Assembly (NCBI GenBank): GCA_947168035.1
Contig: CAMVKF010000005.1
Location: 1-32,819, forward strand
DNA: 32,819 bases
From: an uncultured Clostridia bacterium
GTDB taxonomy: Bacteria > Bacillota > Clostridia > TANB77 > CAG-508
Reading direction: 5' to 3'
The notes under the pieces were generated by a model, which was not told the origin of the DNA, made no database searches, and saw only the letters and a program-made list of their open reading frames with translations. A program made the position numbers and the translations under genes. Of this stretch, positions 8,221 through 16,094 are shown piece by piece (position 1 is the stretch's first letter; every line of letters begins with the position of its first letter).

Positions 8221-8661
8221 ATGGAAAATATGACAATAGAAGAATTTATTAATTTTATTCTTGATGTATCAGATGATGAAATATTTGATAGAAGTGGAAG
8301 TGGAAATTCTAAAATATGTTTTTTACATGGATATTGTTATGAGTTTGCGATAGTTTTACAACATTTTATTTCAAATAGTTTTATTGTTATTAATAATGCA
8401 AATGATCATTGTGCAATAAGATATCAAGGAAGAATTTATGATGCTTCAGGAGATATAACAGAAACATTTAGAGGAAGAATTGCTGAGCAAAGTGATATTT
8501 CGCATATGGAAGATAGGTTTAAAAAGAAATGTATAGGTGGAATTCGCATTTCTGAAATTTTAATAAAAGAAATATATCAGATTAATAAAGACCACGGAAT
8601 ATTTAATAAGTTACCTTTTTATAAAAAAGAGAAGTCACAAACAGTAAAGTCAAGGAGTTAA
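8221..8661 (+). CDS. Unknown small protein with Cys/His/Asp pattern
   Basis: A 146-aa soluble protein that I do not recognise by name. Visible pattern: GYCYEFAIVLQHF at about residues 40-52, then NDHCAIRYQGRIYDASGD at about 60-80. This spacing, a Cys at a helix start, then a His at the beginning of a strand and an Asp in Y-D-A, is that of transglutaminase-like or papain-like folds (C, H, D triad). The resemblance is at motif level only. The gene lies 15 bases after queA, with AAAAGGAG before its ATG, and 3 bases before rarA, so it is co-transcribed with them. Function unknown; a peptidase-like or transferase-like activity is a guess from the triad. Confidence 0.6.
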   Translation: MENMTIEEFINFILDVSDDEIFDRSGSGNSKICFLHGYCYEFAIVLQHFISNSFIVINNANDHCAIRYQGRIYDASGDITETFRGRIAEQSDISHMEDRFKKKCIGGIRISEILIKEIYQINKDHGIFNKLPFYKKEKSQTVKSRS

Positions 8662-8664
8662 AGT

Positions 8665-9895
8665 ATGGGATTTAAAGAACCTTTAGCCTATAGAGTAAGA
8701 CCAAAAACATTAGAAGACTATGTTGGGCAAGAACATGTATTAGGAAAAGATAAAATATTATATAGAACAATAAAAGCAGACAGGTTATCTAGTTTGATAT
8801 TGTTTGGACCTCCAGGCTGTCGGAAAAACTTCGCTTGCTCAAGTAATTTCAGAAACTACAAAATATAAATTTTATAAAATAAATGCAGTAACAGCAGGTG
8901 TAGCAGATATAAAAGCAGTTATAGAAGAAACAAAAAACTATATGTTAAACCCAACAGGAAAAGCAATATTATTTATAGATGAAATACATAGGTTTAATAA
9001 ACTTCAGCAAGATGCCCTTCTTCCTTATGTAGAAAATGGAACAATTATATTAATTGGAGCAACTACAGAAAATCCATATTTTGAAGTAAATAAAGCTTTA
9101 ATTTCTCGTTCAATGGTAGTAAACCTAAAGCCATTAGATGAAGAAGATATTTATAATATATTAAAAAATGCATTAGAAAAGCCAGAGGGTTTAAAAGAAT
9201 ATAATATAGAAATTGAGGAAAACACCTTAAAAAAACTAAGCAAAATATCAAATGGAGATGTAAGAACAGCCTTAAATGCTTTAGAAGTAGCTGCCCTTAC
9301 AACACCTATGAATAAAGATTTAAAAATAGTAATTACAGATGAAGTTTTAAAAAATTGTGTTCAAGAAAAAAAAGCTGTTTTTGATAAAACAGGAGATTCT
9401 CATTATGATAATATAAGTGCTTTTATAAAATCAATGAGAGGGTCAGATGCAGATGCTACATTGTTTTATTTAGCAAGAGCATTAAATGCAGGTGAGGACC
9501 CAATGTTTTTAGCAAGAAGAATTGTAATATGCTCATCAGAAGATGTAGGAATGGCAGACCCAAATGCTTTAGTTATAGCAAACTCTGCAATGCAGGCAGT
9601 ACATATGATAGGTATGCCAGAGGCAAGAATTATTTTAGCAGAAGCTGCAGTTTATGTTGCTAAAGCTAAAAAATCAAATGCATCATATTTGGGAATAGAT
9701 AAAGCTTTAGAAGATGTAAGAACTAAAGATACAGGAGAAGTTCCAATGCATATAAGAAATGCACCAGTAAAACAAATGGAAAATTTAGGATACCACAAAG
9801 GTTATTTATATCCACACGATTTTCCAGGTCACTATGTAGAACAGCAGTATTTACCAGATAAGATGGTTGGAACAAAATATTATGTGGAAAATTAA
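8665..9895 (+). CDS. rarA: Replication-associated recombination protein A (RarA/MgsA), with +1 frameshift
   Basis: AAA+ ATPase that acts at stalled replication forks and is related to clamp-loader subunits. The first 52 codons (PLAYRVRPKTLEDYVGQEHV, then LILFGPPGC) end at CGG (8821-8823). Zero frame would stop after 15 more codons. Skipping one C gives GGA AAA ACT, so the Walker A becomes GPPGCGKT with exact GxxxxGKT spacing. The rest continues to 9895, for a 409-aa product, the usual RarA length. Other landmarks: Walker B ILFIDEIHRF, sensor 1 IGATTENP, GDVRTALNALE, then the C-terminal tetramerisation region (KSMRGSDADATLFYLARAL, PMHIRNAP). An internal ATG at 8804 could only yield a protein without a proper P-loop. 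It sits tightly between the small Cys/His gene and an unknown gene. Confidence 0.93.
8821..8824 (+). other. CGGA +1 frameshift site 2 (rarA Walker A)
   Basis: Zero frame reads TGT CGG AAA AAC. With the C unread it reads TGT-(C)-GGA AAA ACT, which places Gly-Lys-Thr of the P-loop exactly. A -2 shift would add a residue and break the P-loop spacing, so the sequence favours +1. Confidence 0.92.
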
Positions 9896-9915
9896 TGATA
9901 AATGAAAGGAAAAAA

Positions 9916-10395
9916 ATGGATAATAATTTTTTTGAAGAAAATTTTATAATTGTGATAGGAAGAGATGGAAGAATTGATTCCATACCTAGAAAAGAAGGAG
10001 AAGTTCAACATAGTGAACCATTTTTAAGGTTAGATAAAAAATTAAAAATATTTGATGATGATGTAATATTGGCTACATCACAAGATTTACCAAATATAGT
10101 TGCAAAAAGGGGGTATATAAATATTTTTCCATTTTTAGTGTATGAAGGAGTTGAATCACAATTTGTAGTAGTTTTTCCATTTAACCCCTCAAAAGAGCAA
10201 CTAGATTCATTAACTACTTTATATGGTGAATTAGAAACAGTTCGTATAGGTTATTTTGAAAAACCAGATGTAAGTGGATTCCTATTTTACAATAATTTAA
10301 AGGAAGGTTTTGAAAATTTAAAAAAATTTGTACAACAAAAATTAGAAGAGTGTAATAAAAGACAAATTAATAAAAAAGAAGGAATTGGAAAATAA
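9916..10395 (+). CDS. Unknown protein between rarA and rimO
   Basis: A 159-aa soluble, mildly acidic protein that I do not recognise. It begins MDNNFFEENFIIVIGRDGRI, has a middle rich in short hydrophobic strands (YINIFPFLVYEG, FVVVFPFNPS) and ends in a helical, lysine-rich tail. The strand-rich centre suggests a compact alpha/beta domain. Start: the ATG at 9916 is preferred because AAAGGA lies 5 bases before it; an ATG at 9895 overlaps the rarA stop (TAATG) and is also possible through translational coupling. Its stop overlaps the rimO start by one base (TAATG), so it is translationally coupled to rimO. Role unknown. Confidence 0.65.
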   Translation: MDNNFFEENFIIVIGRDGRIDSIPRKEGEVQHSEPFLRLDKKLKIFDDDVILATSQDLPNIVAKRGYINIFPFLVYEGVESQFVVVFPFNPSKEQLDSLTTLYGELETVRIGYFEKPDVSGFLFYNNLKEGFENLKKFVQQKLEECNKRQINKKEGIGK

Positions 10396-11759
10396 TGAAT
10401 GTAGGTTTTATTTCATTAGGTTGTAGTAAAAACCTAATAGATACAGAAATAACAATTGGAAAATTTAAAGAAAAAAATTATAATATTGTAAATGACCCGA
10501 AAAAAGCAGAAATTATTGTAATTAACACTTGTGGTTTTATAGAATCAGCAAAACAAGAGGCAATAAACACTATTTTAGAAATGGCAGAATATAAGAAAAA
10601 AAGATGCAAATACTTAATTGTAATGGGGTGCTTAGTTCAAAGATATTATAATGACTTAATAAAGGCTCTTCCAGAAGTTGATTTATTCATCAAAATAGAT
10701 GAATACAACAATTTGTGGGATAAAATAGAAGAAATTCCCAAAAAAGAACCGGTCCCAAATAGGAATCCCAAAAAAGAACCGGTCCCAAATGGGAAATTAA
10801 AGGAAATGCCAATGTTTGGTGAAAAGGAATATTTAACAAGAGAAGTTTCTACTGGGCAAAATTATGCATATTTAAAAATTGGAGAAGGATGCTCAAATAT
10901 GTGCACATATTGTGCTATTCCATATATTAGAGGCTTATTTGTAAGTAGACCTATGGAAGATATTTTAGAAGAAGCAAAATTACTTGCCAAAAAAGGTATT
11001 AAAGAACTTATTATAATAGCACAAGATACGTGTAAATATGGAGTAGATTTATATAAAAAGCCAAAACTTGCAGAACTTTTAAACGAAATTTGTAAAATAG
11101 ATGGTATAAAATGGGTTAGATTTTTATATAGCTACCCTGAAGGAATTACAGATGAGTTAATTGAAACTGTAAAGCAAAACGAAAAAATTTGCAAATATTT
11201 TGATATACCAATTCAACATATTTCAAATAATATTTTAAAAAAGATGAATAGAAAAACTTCTAAAGAGAATATAGAAAAATTAATAACAAAAATTAGAAAA
11301 GAAATTCCAGAAGCTGTCTTAAGAACAAGCCTAATTGTAGGTTTCCCAGGAGAAACAGAAAATGATTTTGAAAAATTAAAACAATTTATTCAAAAAACTA
11401 AATTTGACAAATTAGGGGTTTTTATGTATTCTAAAGAGGAAGGAACAGTGGCCTCAAAAATGCCAAATCAAATTCATTATAAAACAAAGCAAAAAAGGCA
11501 TAAAGAAATTATGAATATTCAAAAAGAAATATCTAAAGAAAAACTAGAAAAAAATATTGGTAAAACAATTGAGGTATTAGTAGAAAATACATCTTTTGAT
11601 GGAAAATATTTAATTGGAAGGACCTCAAAAGATGTGCCAGAAGAAGATGGAGTAGTTTATATAAAAAGACTTAAAAATAACGAAGACAAAATGAACAAAT
11701 TTATAAAATGCAAAGTCATAGATGTTACAGAATATGATATGATTGCAAAAAAAATATAA
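10395..11759 (+). CDS. rimO: Ribosomal protein uS12 methylthiotransferase
   Basis: A 454-aa radical-SAM enzyme that adds a methylthio group to an aspartate of ribosomal protein S12. The order of domains is normal: N-terminal MTTase domain with cluster cysteines in SLGCSKN, NTCGF and MGCLVQ; radical SAM domain with the CxxxCxxC motif GCSNMCTYC at residues 166, 170 and 173; and a C-terminal TRAM domain. RimO rather than MiaB is indicated by the ISLGCSKN start and YLKIGEGCSN. Unusual: residues about 114-133, in the linker before the radical SAM domain, are encoded by two 30-bp copies of a repeat (PKKEPVPN twice) that also occurs in intergenic DNA of this window. The ATG overlaps the preceding stop. 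It is followed 12 bases later by the 494-aa gene. Confidence 0.93.
   Translation: MNVGFISLGCSKNLIDTEITIGKFKEKNYNIVNDPKKAEIIVINTCGFIESAKQEAINTILEMAEYKKKRCKYLIVMGCLVQRYYNDLIKALPEVDLFIKIDEYNNLWDKIEEIPKKEPVPNRNPKKEPVPNGKLKEMPMFGEKEYLTREVSTGQNYAYLKIGEGCSNMCTYCAIPYIRGLFVSRPMEDILEEAKLLAKKGIKELIIIAQDTCKYGVDLYKKPKLAELLNEICKIDGIKWVRFLYSYPEGITDELIETVKQNEKICKYFDIPIQHISNNILKKMNRKTSKENIEKLITKIRKEIPEAVLRTSLIVGFPGETENDFEKLKQFIQKTKFDKLGVFMYSKEEGTVASKMPNQIHYKTKQKRHKEIMNIQKEISKEKLEKNIGKTIEVLVENTSFDGKYLIGRTSKDVPEEDGVVYIKRLKNNEDKMNKFIKCKVIDVTEYDMIAKKI
10734..10793 (+). repeat. In-frame tandem repeat inside rimO
   Basis: Two 30-bp units at 10734-10763 and 10764-10793 share AAAAAAGAACCGGTCCCAAAT. The core AAAAAGAACCGG also appears twice in non-coding DNA at 19342-19407. 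A 30-bp period keeps the frame and adds about 20 residues. Confidence 0.85.
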
Positions 11760-11771
11760 GGAGGGATTTTT

Positions 11772-13256
11772 ATGCCAGCAAGAAGTAAAACAGTTGAATT
11801 TCAAGAGGTTTTAGAATTTAGGAAAAGAGAAGCACGAAGAAGAGGTGGAGAAGTAGTAATTGATGAAAGAAGTGGAGAGATAGGAGAATATAATAATTAT
11901 TATCATGATAATAAAGTATATTCAGGTAACTTGTATTTAATTTACGCAGAAACATATGATGGATATGCTAATTATATTTATGATAATTATGGAAGGTCAA
12001 TTGCTACACTTCGTATGAAAAATGGTATTAGAGATTTTAGAATTGATAGTAATGTTAGAATTAATGAGGTTTTGTTAAGAAAACAAATACAAGAAGGAAT
12101 TGAAAACATTGAGAGAAATTTGGAAGATACAGAAAACGGAAGTTCTCAAGGTGGGGAAGGAAGAGACAAAACAAAAGATAATAAGAAACAAGAGCAAGGA
12201 GATGAAAAGAGAAAAAATAAGAAAAGAAAAGATAGTAGTATAGAAGGTCAAGGTAATACATTAAAAAATCTTAAAGATTTTGGTATATCTTTGGAAAGAG
12301 AAAGTACGAGAATTAGTTTGCGCACTAAAGTTAATGGATACTACTTATGGCAAATATTAATCGATGACAGATTAAAAAGAAGATTACCAAAAGGAATGGA
12401 TGAAAGAACCTTTAAGTATGGATATTTAACAGTAATAGATTCGAATAAATTAGAAAAAATAGATGGTAAAAAAAGAACTTTAGAAAAAACTTTAGCAATA
12501 ACATCATATGATGAAAAAACTATTATAGAATTGGATGAAGAAACATTAATACCACAACCAAAATTAGATAGATATACTCAACAAAAAGTAGAAAAAGCAA
12601 CTAACAATTTTAGAGATGGAAAAGAAGTTGCAGGACCAGAAAGCTATTTATTTAATTCTCAAAAAGCTAGTTATAAAATACCTAAAAACAGTACAAATTT
12701 TCATGTTGCTGAGGATTGGTATTTAGACATTGATTTGAATCAAAACATAGTAAGAGGAAAAAGATTACCTATTAATGAAAATAGAGATGAAATTTCATTT
12801 GTACAAAGAACAACTCAAGTATCTGAGCAAGCAAGTGAAATAGAAAAAGCAAAGCGTGGTAGAATAGTAACTAAATTAGAAGATGAAAGAAAAGAAAAAC
12901 GTATAAATTCAGAAGAAAGAAAACAACAAGAAGGGTTAAAAAATAGAGAAACTAATGAGGCATTAAATGTAAGAAATGAGCATTTAAAAGAAATTGCTCA
13001 AAGAATTCTTGATTGTGAATGTAAATTTGAAAATGATTTCTTAGCTCAAAAGCAAAGCGAAATTGGAAAAGACAAAATGCATGAAAATTATAATTATGGC
13101 CAAATTTTAGAAAGAGTCAAACAACTTCACAATGAAGGGATGAGAGATGAGGATATAGAAAAGAAAATATTTATTGAAGCTTATAGTAAAGTTGGAGAGA
13201 ACGAAAATGCAAAAGTACATGAATTGGGTCCAACAGATATAAAACATGCAGGATAA
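11772..13256 (+). CDS. Large hydrophilic protein of unknown function
   Basis: A 494-aa protein that I do not recognise, with no signal peptide or membrane segment. Residues 1-105 form a compact Tyr/Asn-rich part (EIGEYNNYYHDN, YAETYDGYANYIYDNYG). Residues about 115-160 are a low-complexity Lys/Glu/Gly linker (KRKNKKRKDSS). Residues about 165-330 look like a second folded part (LRTKVNGYYLWQILIDD, YGYLTVIDS). A long charged helical stretch follows (about 350-420, many EERK/EKRI blocks). The ATG follows AAGGAGG by 7 bases. It lies between rimO and scpB in the same direction with short gaps, so it is probably co-transcribed. Its composition matches its neighbours, which argues against recent transfer. 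No function can be assigned. Confidence 0.6.
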   Translation: MPARSKTVEFQEVLEFRKREARRRGGEVVIDERSGEIGEYNNYYHDNKVYSGNLYLIYAETYDGYANYIYDNYGRSIATLRMKNGIRDFRIDSNVRINEVLLRKQIQEGIENIERNLEDTENGSSQGGEGRDKTKDNKKQEQGDEKRKNKKRKDSSIEGQGNTLKNLKDFGISLERESTRISLRTKVNGYYLWQILIDDRLKRRLPKGMDERTFKYGYLTVIDSNKLEKIDGKKRTLEKTLAITSYDEKTIIELDEETLIPQPKLDRYTQQKVEKATNNFRDGKEVAGPESYLFNSQKASYKIPKNSTNFHVAEDWYLDIDLNQNIVRGKRLPINENRDEISFVQRTTQVSEQASEIEKAKRGRIVTKLEDERKEKRINSEERKQQEGLKNRETNEALNVRNEHLKEIAQRILDCECKFENDFLAQKQSEIGKDKMHENYNYGQILERVKQLHNEGMRDEDIEKKIFIEAYSKVGENENAKVHELGPTDIKHAG

Positions 13257-13287
13257 AATATTTTTAAAAGAGAGGAATTATAACAAT

Positions 13288-13858
13288 ATGGAGCAAGAAA
13301 ATGCTAAAGGTACTATTGAAGCAATACTTTTTGCAGTAGGAAACGAAGTAAATATAAAAGATTTGCAACTAGTACTAGAAAAGTCAAAAGATGAGATTGA
13401 AGAAATAGTAAGAGTTATGAATTTAGAGTATAAAGATAATAATAGAGGAATTGAGATAATAAAAGTACAAGATAGTTTTCAACTTTCATCTAGAAAAGAA
13501 TTTTACGAAGACATTTGCAAAATAGTAGATAAAAGAAGTAAACCAAAACTTTCAAATGCAGCAATAGAAACCCTTTCAATAATTGCATATAACCCAAGAA
13601 TATCTAGAGCAGAAATAGAATCTATTAGGCGGGGTAAATGTAGATGGCACAATGTATAAGCTTTTAGAATATGGTTTAATAGAAGAAGCGGGAAAACTAG
13701 ATTTACCAGGTAAACCTATGGGATATAAAACAACCAATGAATTTTTAAAAATGTTTGGTTACTCATCATTAAATGAACTGCCCGAACTGCCGAAGTATAA
13801 GCTAGATTCGAATAGGCAAATTGTAATTGATGAACTAGTAGAGCAAAACGTGAATTAA
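13288..13858 (+). CDS. scpB: Segregation and condensation protein B, with +1 frameshift
   Basis: ScpB is the winged-helix partner of SMC-ScpA in chromosome condensation and segregation. The ATG at 13288 is chosen because the family starts shortly before GTIEAILFAVG; an ATG at 13246 overlaps the preceding gene. The first 114 codons run through LSNAAIETLSIIAYNP and RAEIESIR to CGG (13630-13632). Zero frame would stop after 9 codons. Skipping one C gives GGG GTA AAT GTA GAT GGC, the conserved IRGVNVDG, followed by YKLLEYGLIEEAGK, GKPMGYKTTNEFL and a normal end at 13858. Total 189 aa, the usual ScpB size. scpA is not in the window. Palindromic repeats follow. Confidence 0.9.
13630..13633 (+). other. 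CGGG +1 frameshift site 3 (scpB)
   Basis: The only site with G after CGG. Zero frame reads AGG CGG GGT; with the C unread it reads AGG-(C)-GGG GTA, restoring Arg-Gly-Val-Asn. It shows that the rule covers CGGR, not only CGGA. Confidence 0.88.
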
Positions 13859-13867
13859 ATATATGCG

Positions 13868-14085
13868 GTTACAATTCACAGCTAAAATCATCAAAAGTCC
13901 GCGCCAGAGATTAATATATAAATATTTTAAGAAAAATCGAAAGGTTACTACTTAGAATTAATTAATATATATTAATTAAGTCTAACCAGGAACATCAATT
14001 GCAGATTGAGCCGAGATTTTCGAAAAATAATTATATATTAATCGCATTGGCAGGACTAGATGAATTTTAAAGCTGTGAATGTAAC
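13868..14085 (+). repeat. Palindromic repeat family A, copy 1
   Basis: The outer arms GTTACAATTCACAGCT and AGCTGTGAATGTAAC pair. Inside, GTCCGCG and the segment GATTAATATATAAATATTTT pair with AAATAATTATATATTAATC and GGCAGGAC on the right. The centre differs from copy 2. It fills the first half of the gap between scpB and proS. It has no reading frame of note. A mobile palindrome (MITE-like) or structured transcript is likely. Confidence 0.75.
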
Positions 14086-14124
14086 TATTATTAATCTGTA
14101 CAATAAAATTAAAGAAAGGTGATA

Positions 14125-14249
14125 AGGTTGAAAAATAATTACAATTTTGGCGGTGTTAAAATTTTGCTTAAAAATGCTCACATACACAAAGTATGCTCCG
14201 CTTTTTGCACAAAATTTTGCCTTGCCAAAATTTAATTCTTTTCCAACCT
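14125..14249 (+). repeat. Palindromic repeat family B, copy 1
   Basis: The outer arms AGGTTG and CAACCT and several inner segments (AATTTTGGC with GCCAAAATT; AAAATTTTG with CAAAATTTT) form a long imperfect hairpin. The tip carries the family core GCTCACATAC...GTATGCTC. It ends about 30 bases before proS. Confidence 0.75.
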
Positions 14250-14281
14250 AGTTTGTGCCTTAGAAAGGAATGTGATTAAAA

Positions 14282-15721
14282 ATGTCAGATAATGAAAATT
14301 ATGTAAAAGAAATAACAAATATAGATGAAGACTTTGCAAAATGGTATACAGATATTGTAAGAAAAGCTGAACTTGCAGATTACACAGAAACAAAAGGATG
14401 TATTGCAATTAGACCATATGGTTACGCAATTTGGGAAAATATTCAAAACTATGCAGATAAACTATTCAAACAATCTGGTGTGCAAAATGCATATTTTCCT
14501 GTTTTAATACCTGAAAGTTTGCTTCAAAAAGAAAAAGACCATGTAGAAGGCTTTGCACCAGAAGTTGCGTGGGTAACAGAAGCTGGTGGAGAAAAGCTAG
14601 ATGAAAAATTATGTATTAGACCTACATCTGAAACAATTATTACAACAATGTATTCAAAATGGTTAAGTTCTTGGAGAGACTTACCATTTGTGTATAACCA
14701 ATGGTGTAGTGTTTTAAGATGGGAAAAAGAAACAAGACCATTTTTACGCTCAAGAGAATTTTTATGGCAAGAAGGACATACAATTCACGAAACAGAAGAA
14801 GAGGCTAAAAAAAGAACATTACAAATGTTAGAAATCTATGTTAAAGTTGCAGAAGAATTTTTAAGTATTCCTGTACTTACTGGAATAAAAACAGAAACAG
14901 AAAAATTTGCAGGAGCAGAAGAGACTTATACAATAGAGGCTATGACATATGATGGAAAAGCTCTTCAATCTGGTACATCACATTATTTTGGACAAAATTT
15001 CACAAAACCATTTGATGTAAAATTCCAAAATAGAGAAGGCAAATTAGAATATGCATACCAAACATCTTGGGGAATATCTACAAGATTAATAGGAGCAATA
15101 ATAATGGCACATGGTGATAATAGAGGCTTAAAATTGCCACCAAAAGTTGCACCTATACAAGTAGAAGTTATTCCGATTGCTTTACATAAAGATGGAGTAG
15201 AAGAAAGTGTATCTAAAATATATGAAAGAATAAAAACAAAATTTAGAGTTGAAGCAGACTTTAGAAAAGAAGTTTCACCAGGAGCTAAATTTAATGAATG
15301 TGAAATGAGAGGAATACCACTTCGTTTAGAAATGGGACCAAGAGATATAGAAAACAACCAATGCGTTTTAGTAAGGCGTGATACATTCGAAAAAATAACA
15401 GTAAAATTAGAAGACTTAGAGCAAACAATTGAAGAATTACTAGAAGAAATTCAAATAAATATGTTTAATGAATGTAAAAAAAGAATGAATGCAAAAACAA
15501 CAGAAGCTCACAATTTAGAAGAATTTGAACACAATATAAATTCTAACCAAGGCTTTATAAAAGCAATGTGGTGTGGGAATAAAGAATGTGAAGCAAAAAT
15601 AAAAGAGCTAACATCTGCAAAATCAAGATGTATGCCATTTGTTCAAGAAAAAATAGATACAAAATGTGTATGCTGCGGAAAAGAAGCAGAAAAATTAGTA
15701 ATCTGGGGAAGACAGTACTAA
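14282..15721 (+). CDS. proS: Prolyl-tRNA synthetase, archaeal/eukaryal type
   Basis: A 479-aa class II synthetase that charges tRNA-Pro. It belongs to the shorter archaeal/eukaryal-like ProRS group, without the editing insertion of the E. coli type. Evidence: start with DFAKWYTDIVRKAELADY, motif 1 region GCIAIRPYGYAIWE, LCIRPTSETIITTMYSKW, motif 2 RWEKETRPFLRSREFLWQEGH, motif 3 region with SWGISTRLIGAIIMAHGD, and a C-terminal zinc-binding tail with cysteines in CGNKEC and CVCCGKEA, ending in the typical hydrophobic-Tyr end (WGRQY). The ATG lies 12 bases after AGAAAGGA, a start spacing seen at several genes here. Both sides carry palindromic repeats. Confidence 0.95.
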   Translation: MSDNENYVKEITNIDEDFAKWYTDIVRKAELADYTETKGCIAIRPYGYAIWENIQNYADKLFKQSGVQNAYFPVLIPESLLQKEKDHVEGFAPEVAWVTEAGGEKLDEKLCIRPTSETIITTMYSKWLSSWRDLPFVYNQWCSVLRWEKETRPFLRSREFLWQEGHTIHETEEEAKKRTLQMLEIYVKVAEEFLSIPVLTGIKTETEKFAGAEETYTIEAMTYDGKALQSGTSHYFGQNFTKPFDVKFQNREGKLEYAYQTSWGISTRLIGAIIMAHGDNRGLKLPPKVAPIQVEVIPIALHKDGVEESVSKIYERIKTKFRVEADFRKEVSPGAKFNECEMRGIPLRLEMGPRDIENNQCVLVRRDTFEKITVKLEDLEQTIEELLEEIQINMFNECKKRMNAKTTEAHNLEEFEHNINSNQGFIKAMWCGNKECEAKIKELTSAKSRCMPFVQEKIDTKCVCCGKEAEKLVIWGRQY

Positions 15722-15738
15722 ATGTTTGAAATTAAATG

Positions 15739-16007
15739 ATTATTACTATTCACAGCTAAAATCGTCAAAAGTCCGCGAAGTCGATTAATATATAAATATT
15801 TTAAGAAAAATCGAATGTGATTGGAGCGATTGAGCAAGTTCTTAATGAATTTTATGGAAAGAGTTCAAGCTCGCCTTGGAAGGGTGCCATAAAAGGCATT
15901 TAGAAATTGCTCAGGAGCTCAATTGAGCCGAGATTTTCCGAAAAATATTTATATATTAATCTCGTAGGCAGGACTATTAAAATTAGAGATCTGTGAATAG
16001 TAATAAT
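15739..16007 (+). repeat. Palindromic repeat family A, copy 2
   Basis: A perfect 17-bp terminal inverted repeat (15739-15755 with 15991-16007) encloses GTCCGCG/GGCAGGAC and the long AT arms shared with copy 1. The interior of about 110 bases is unlike copy 1 and contains its own short hairpins (GGGTGCCATAAAAGGCAT). It fills most of the proS-ileS gap. I checked it for a T-box because ileS follows, and the T-box core sequence is absent. Confidence 0.78.
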
Positions 16008-16034
16008 GGTTAAGCATTTATTTTTATTTTTTTC

Positions 16035-16063
16035 TTGCATTTTTATAGTGTATGTAGTAGAAT
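16035..16063 (+). promoter_or_regulatory. Promoter of ileS
   Basis: TTGCAT (16035-16040) and TAGAAT (16058-16063) are separated by 17 bases. AGGAGG (16081-16086) and the ileS ATG follow within 32 bases, leaving no room for a leader riboswitch between this promoter and the gene. Confidence 0.6.
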
Positions 16064-16094
16064 ACGAATAATAAAATTTTAGGAGGCTAGTTTT

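Noticed and set aside
13859..14281. tRNA gene or CRISPR array in the repeat-rich gaps
   Set aside because: No cloverleaf with a T-loop GTTCGA core and acceptor stem could be drawn, and the repeats are inverted palindromes rather than regularly spaced direct repeats.
15739..16094. T-box riboswitch before ileS (and before proS at 13868-14281)
   Set aside because: The position is right for an aminoacyl-tRNA synthetase gene, but the T-box core (AGGGTGGnACCGCG type) is missing, the same element is also found after hydC, and a promoter lies downstream of it close to ileS.
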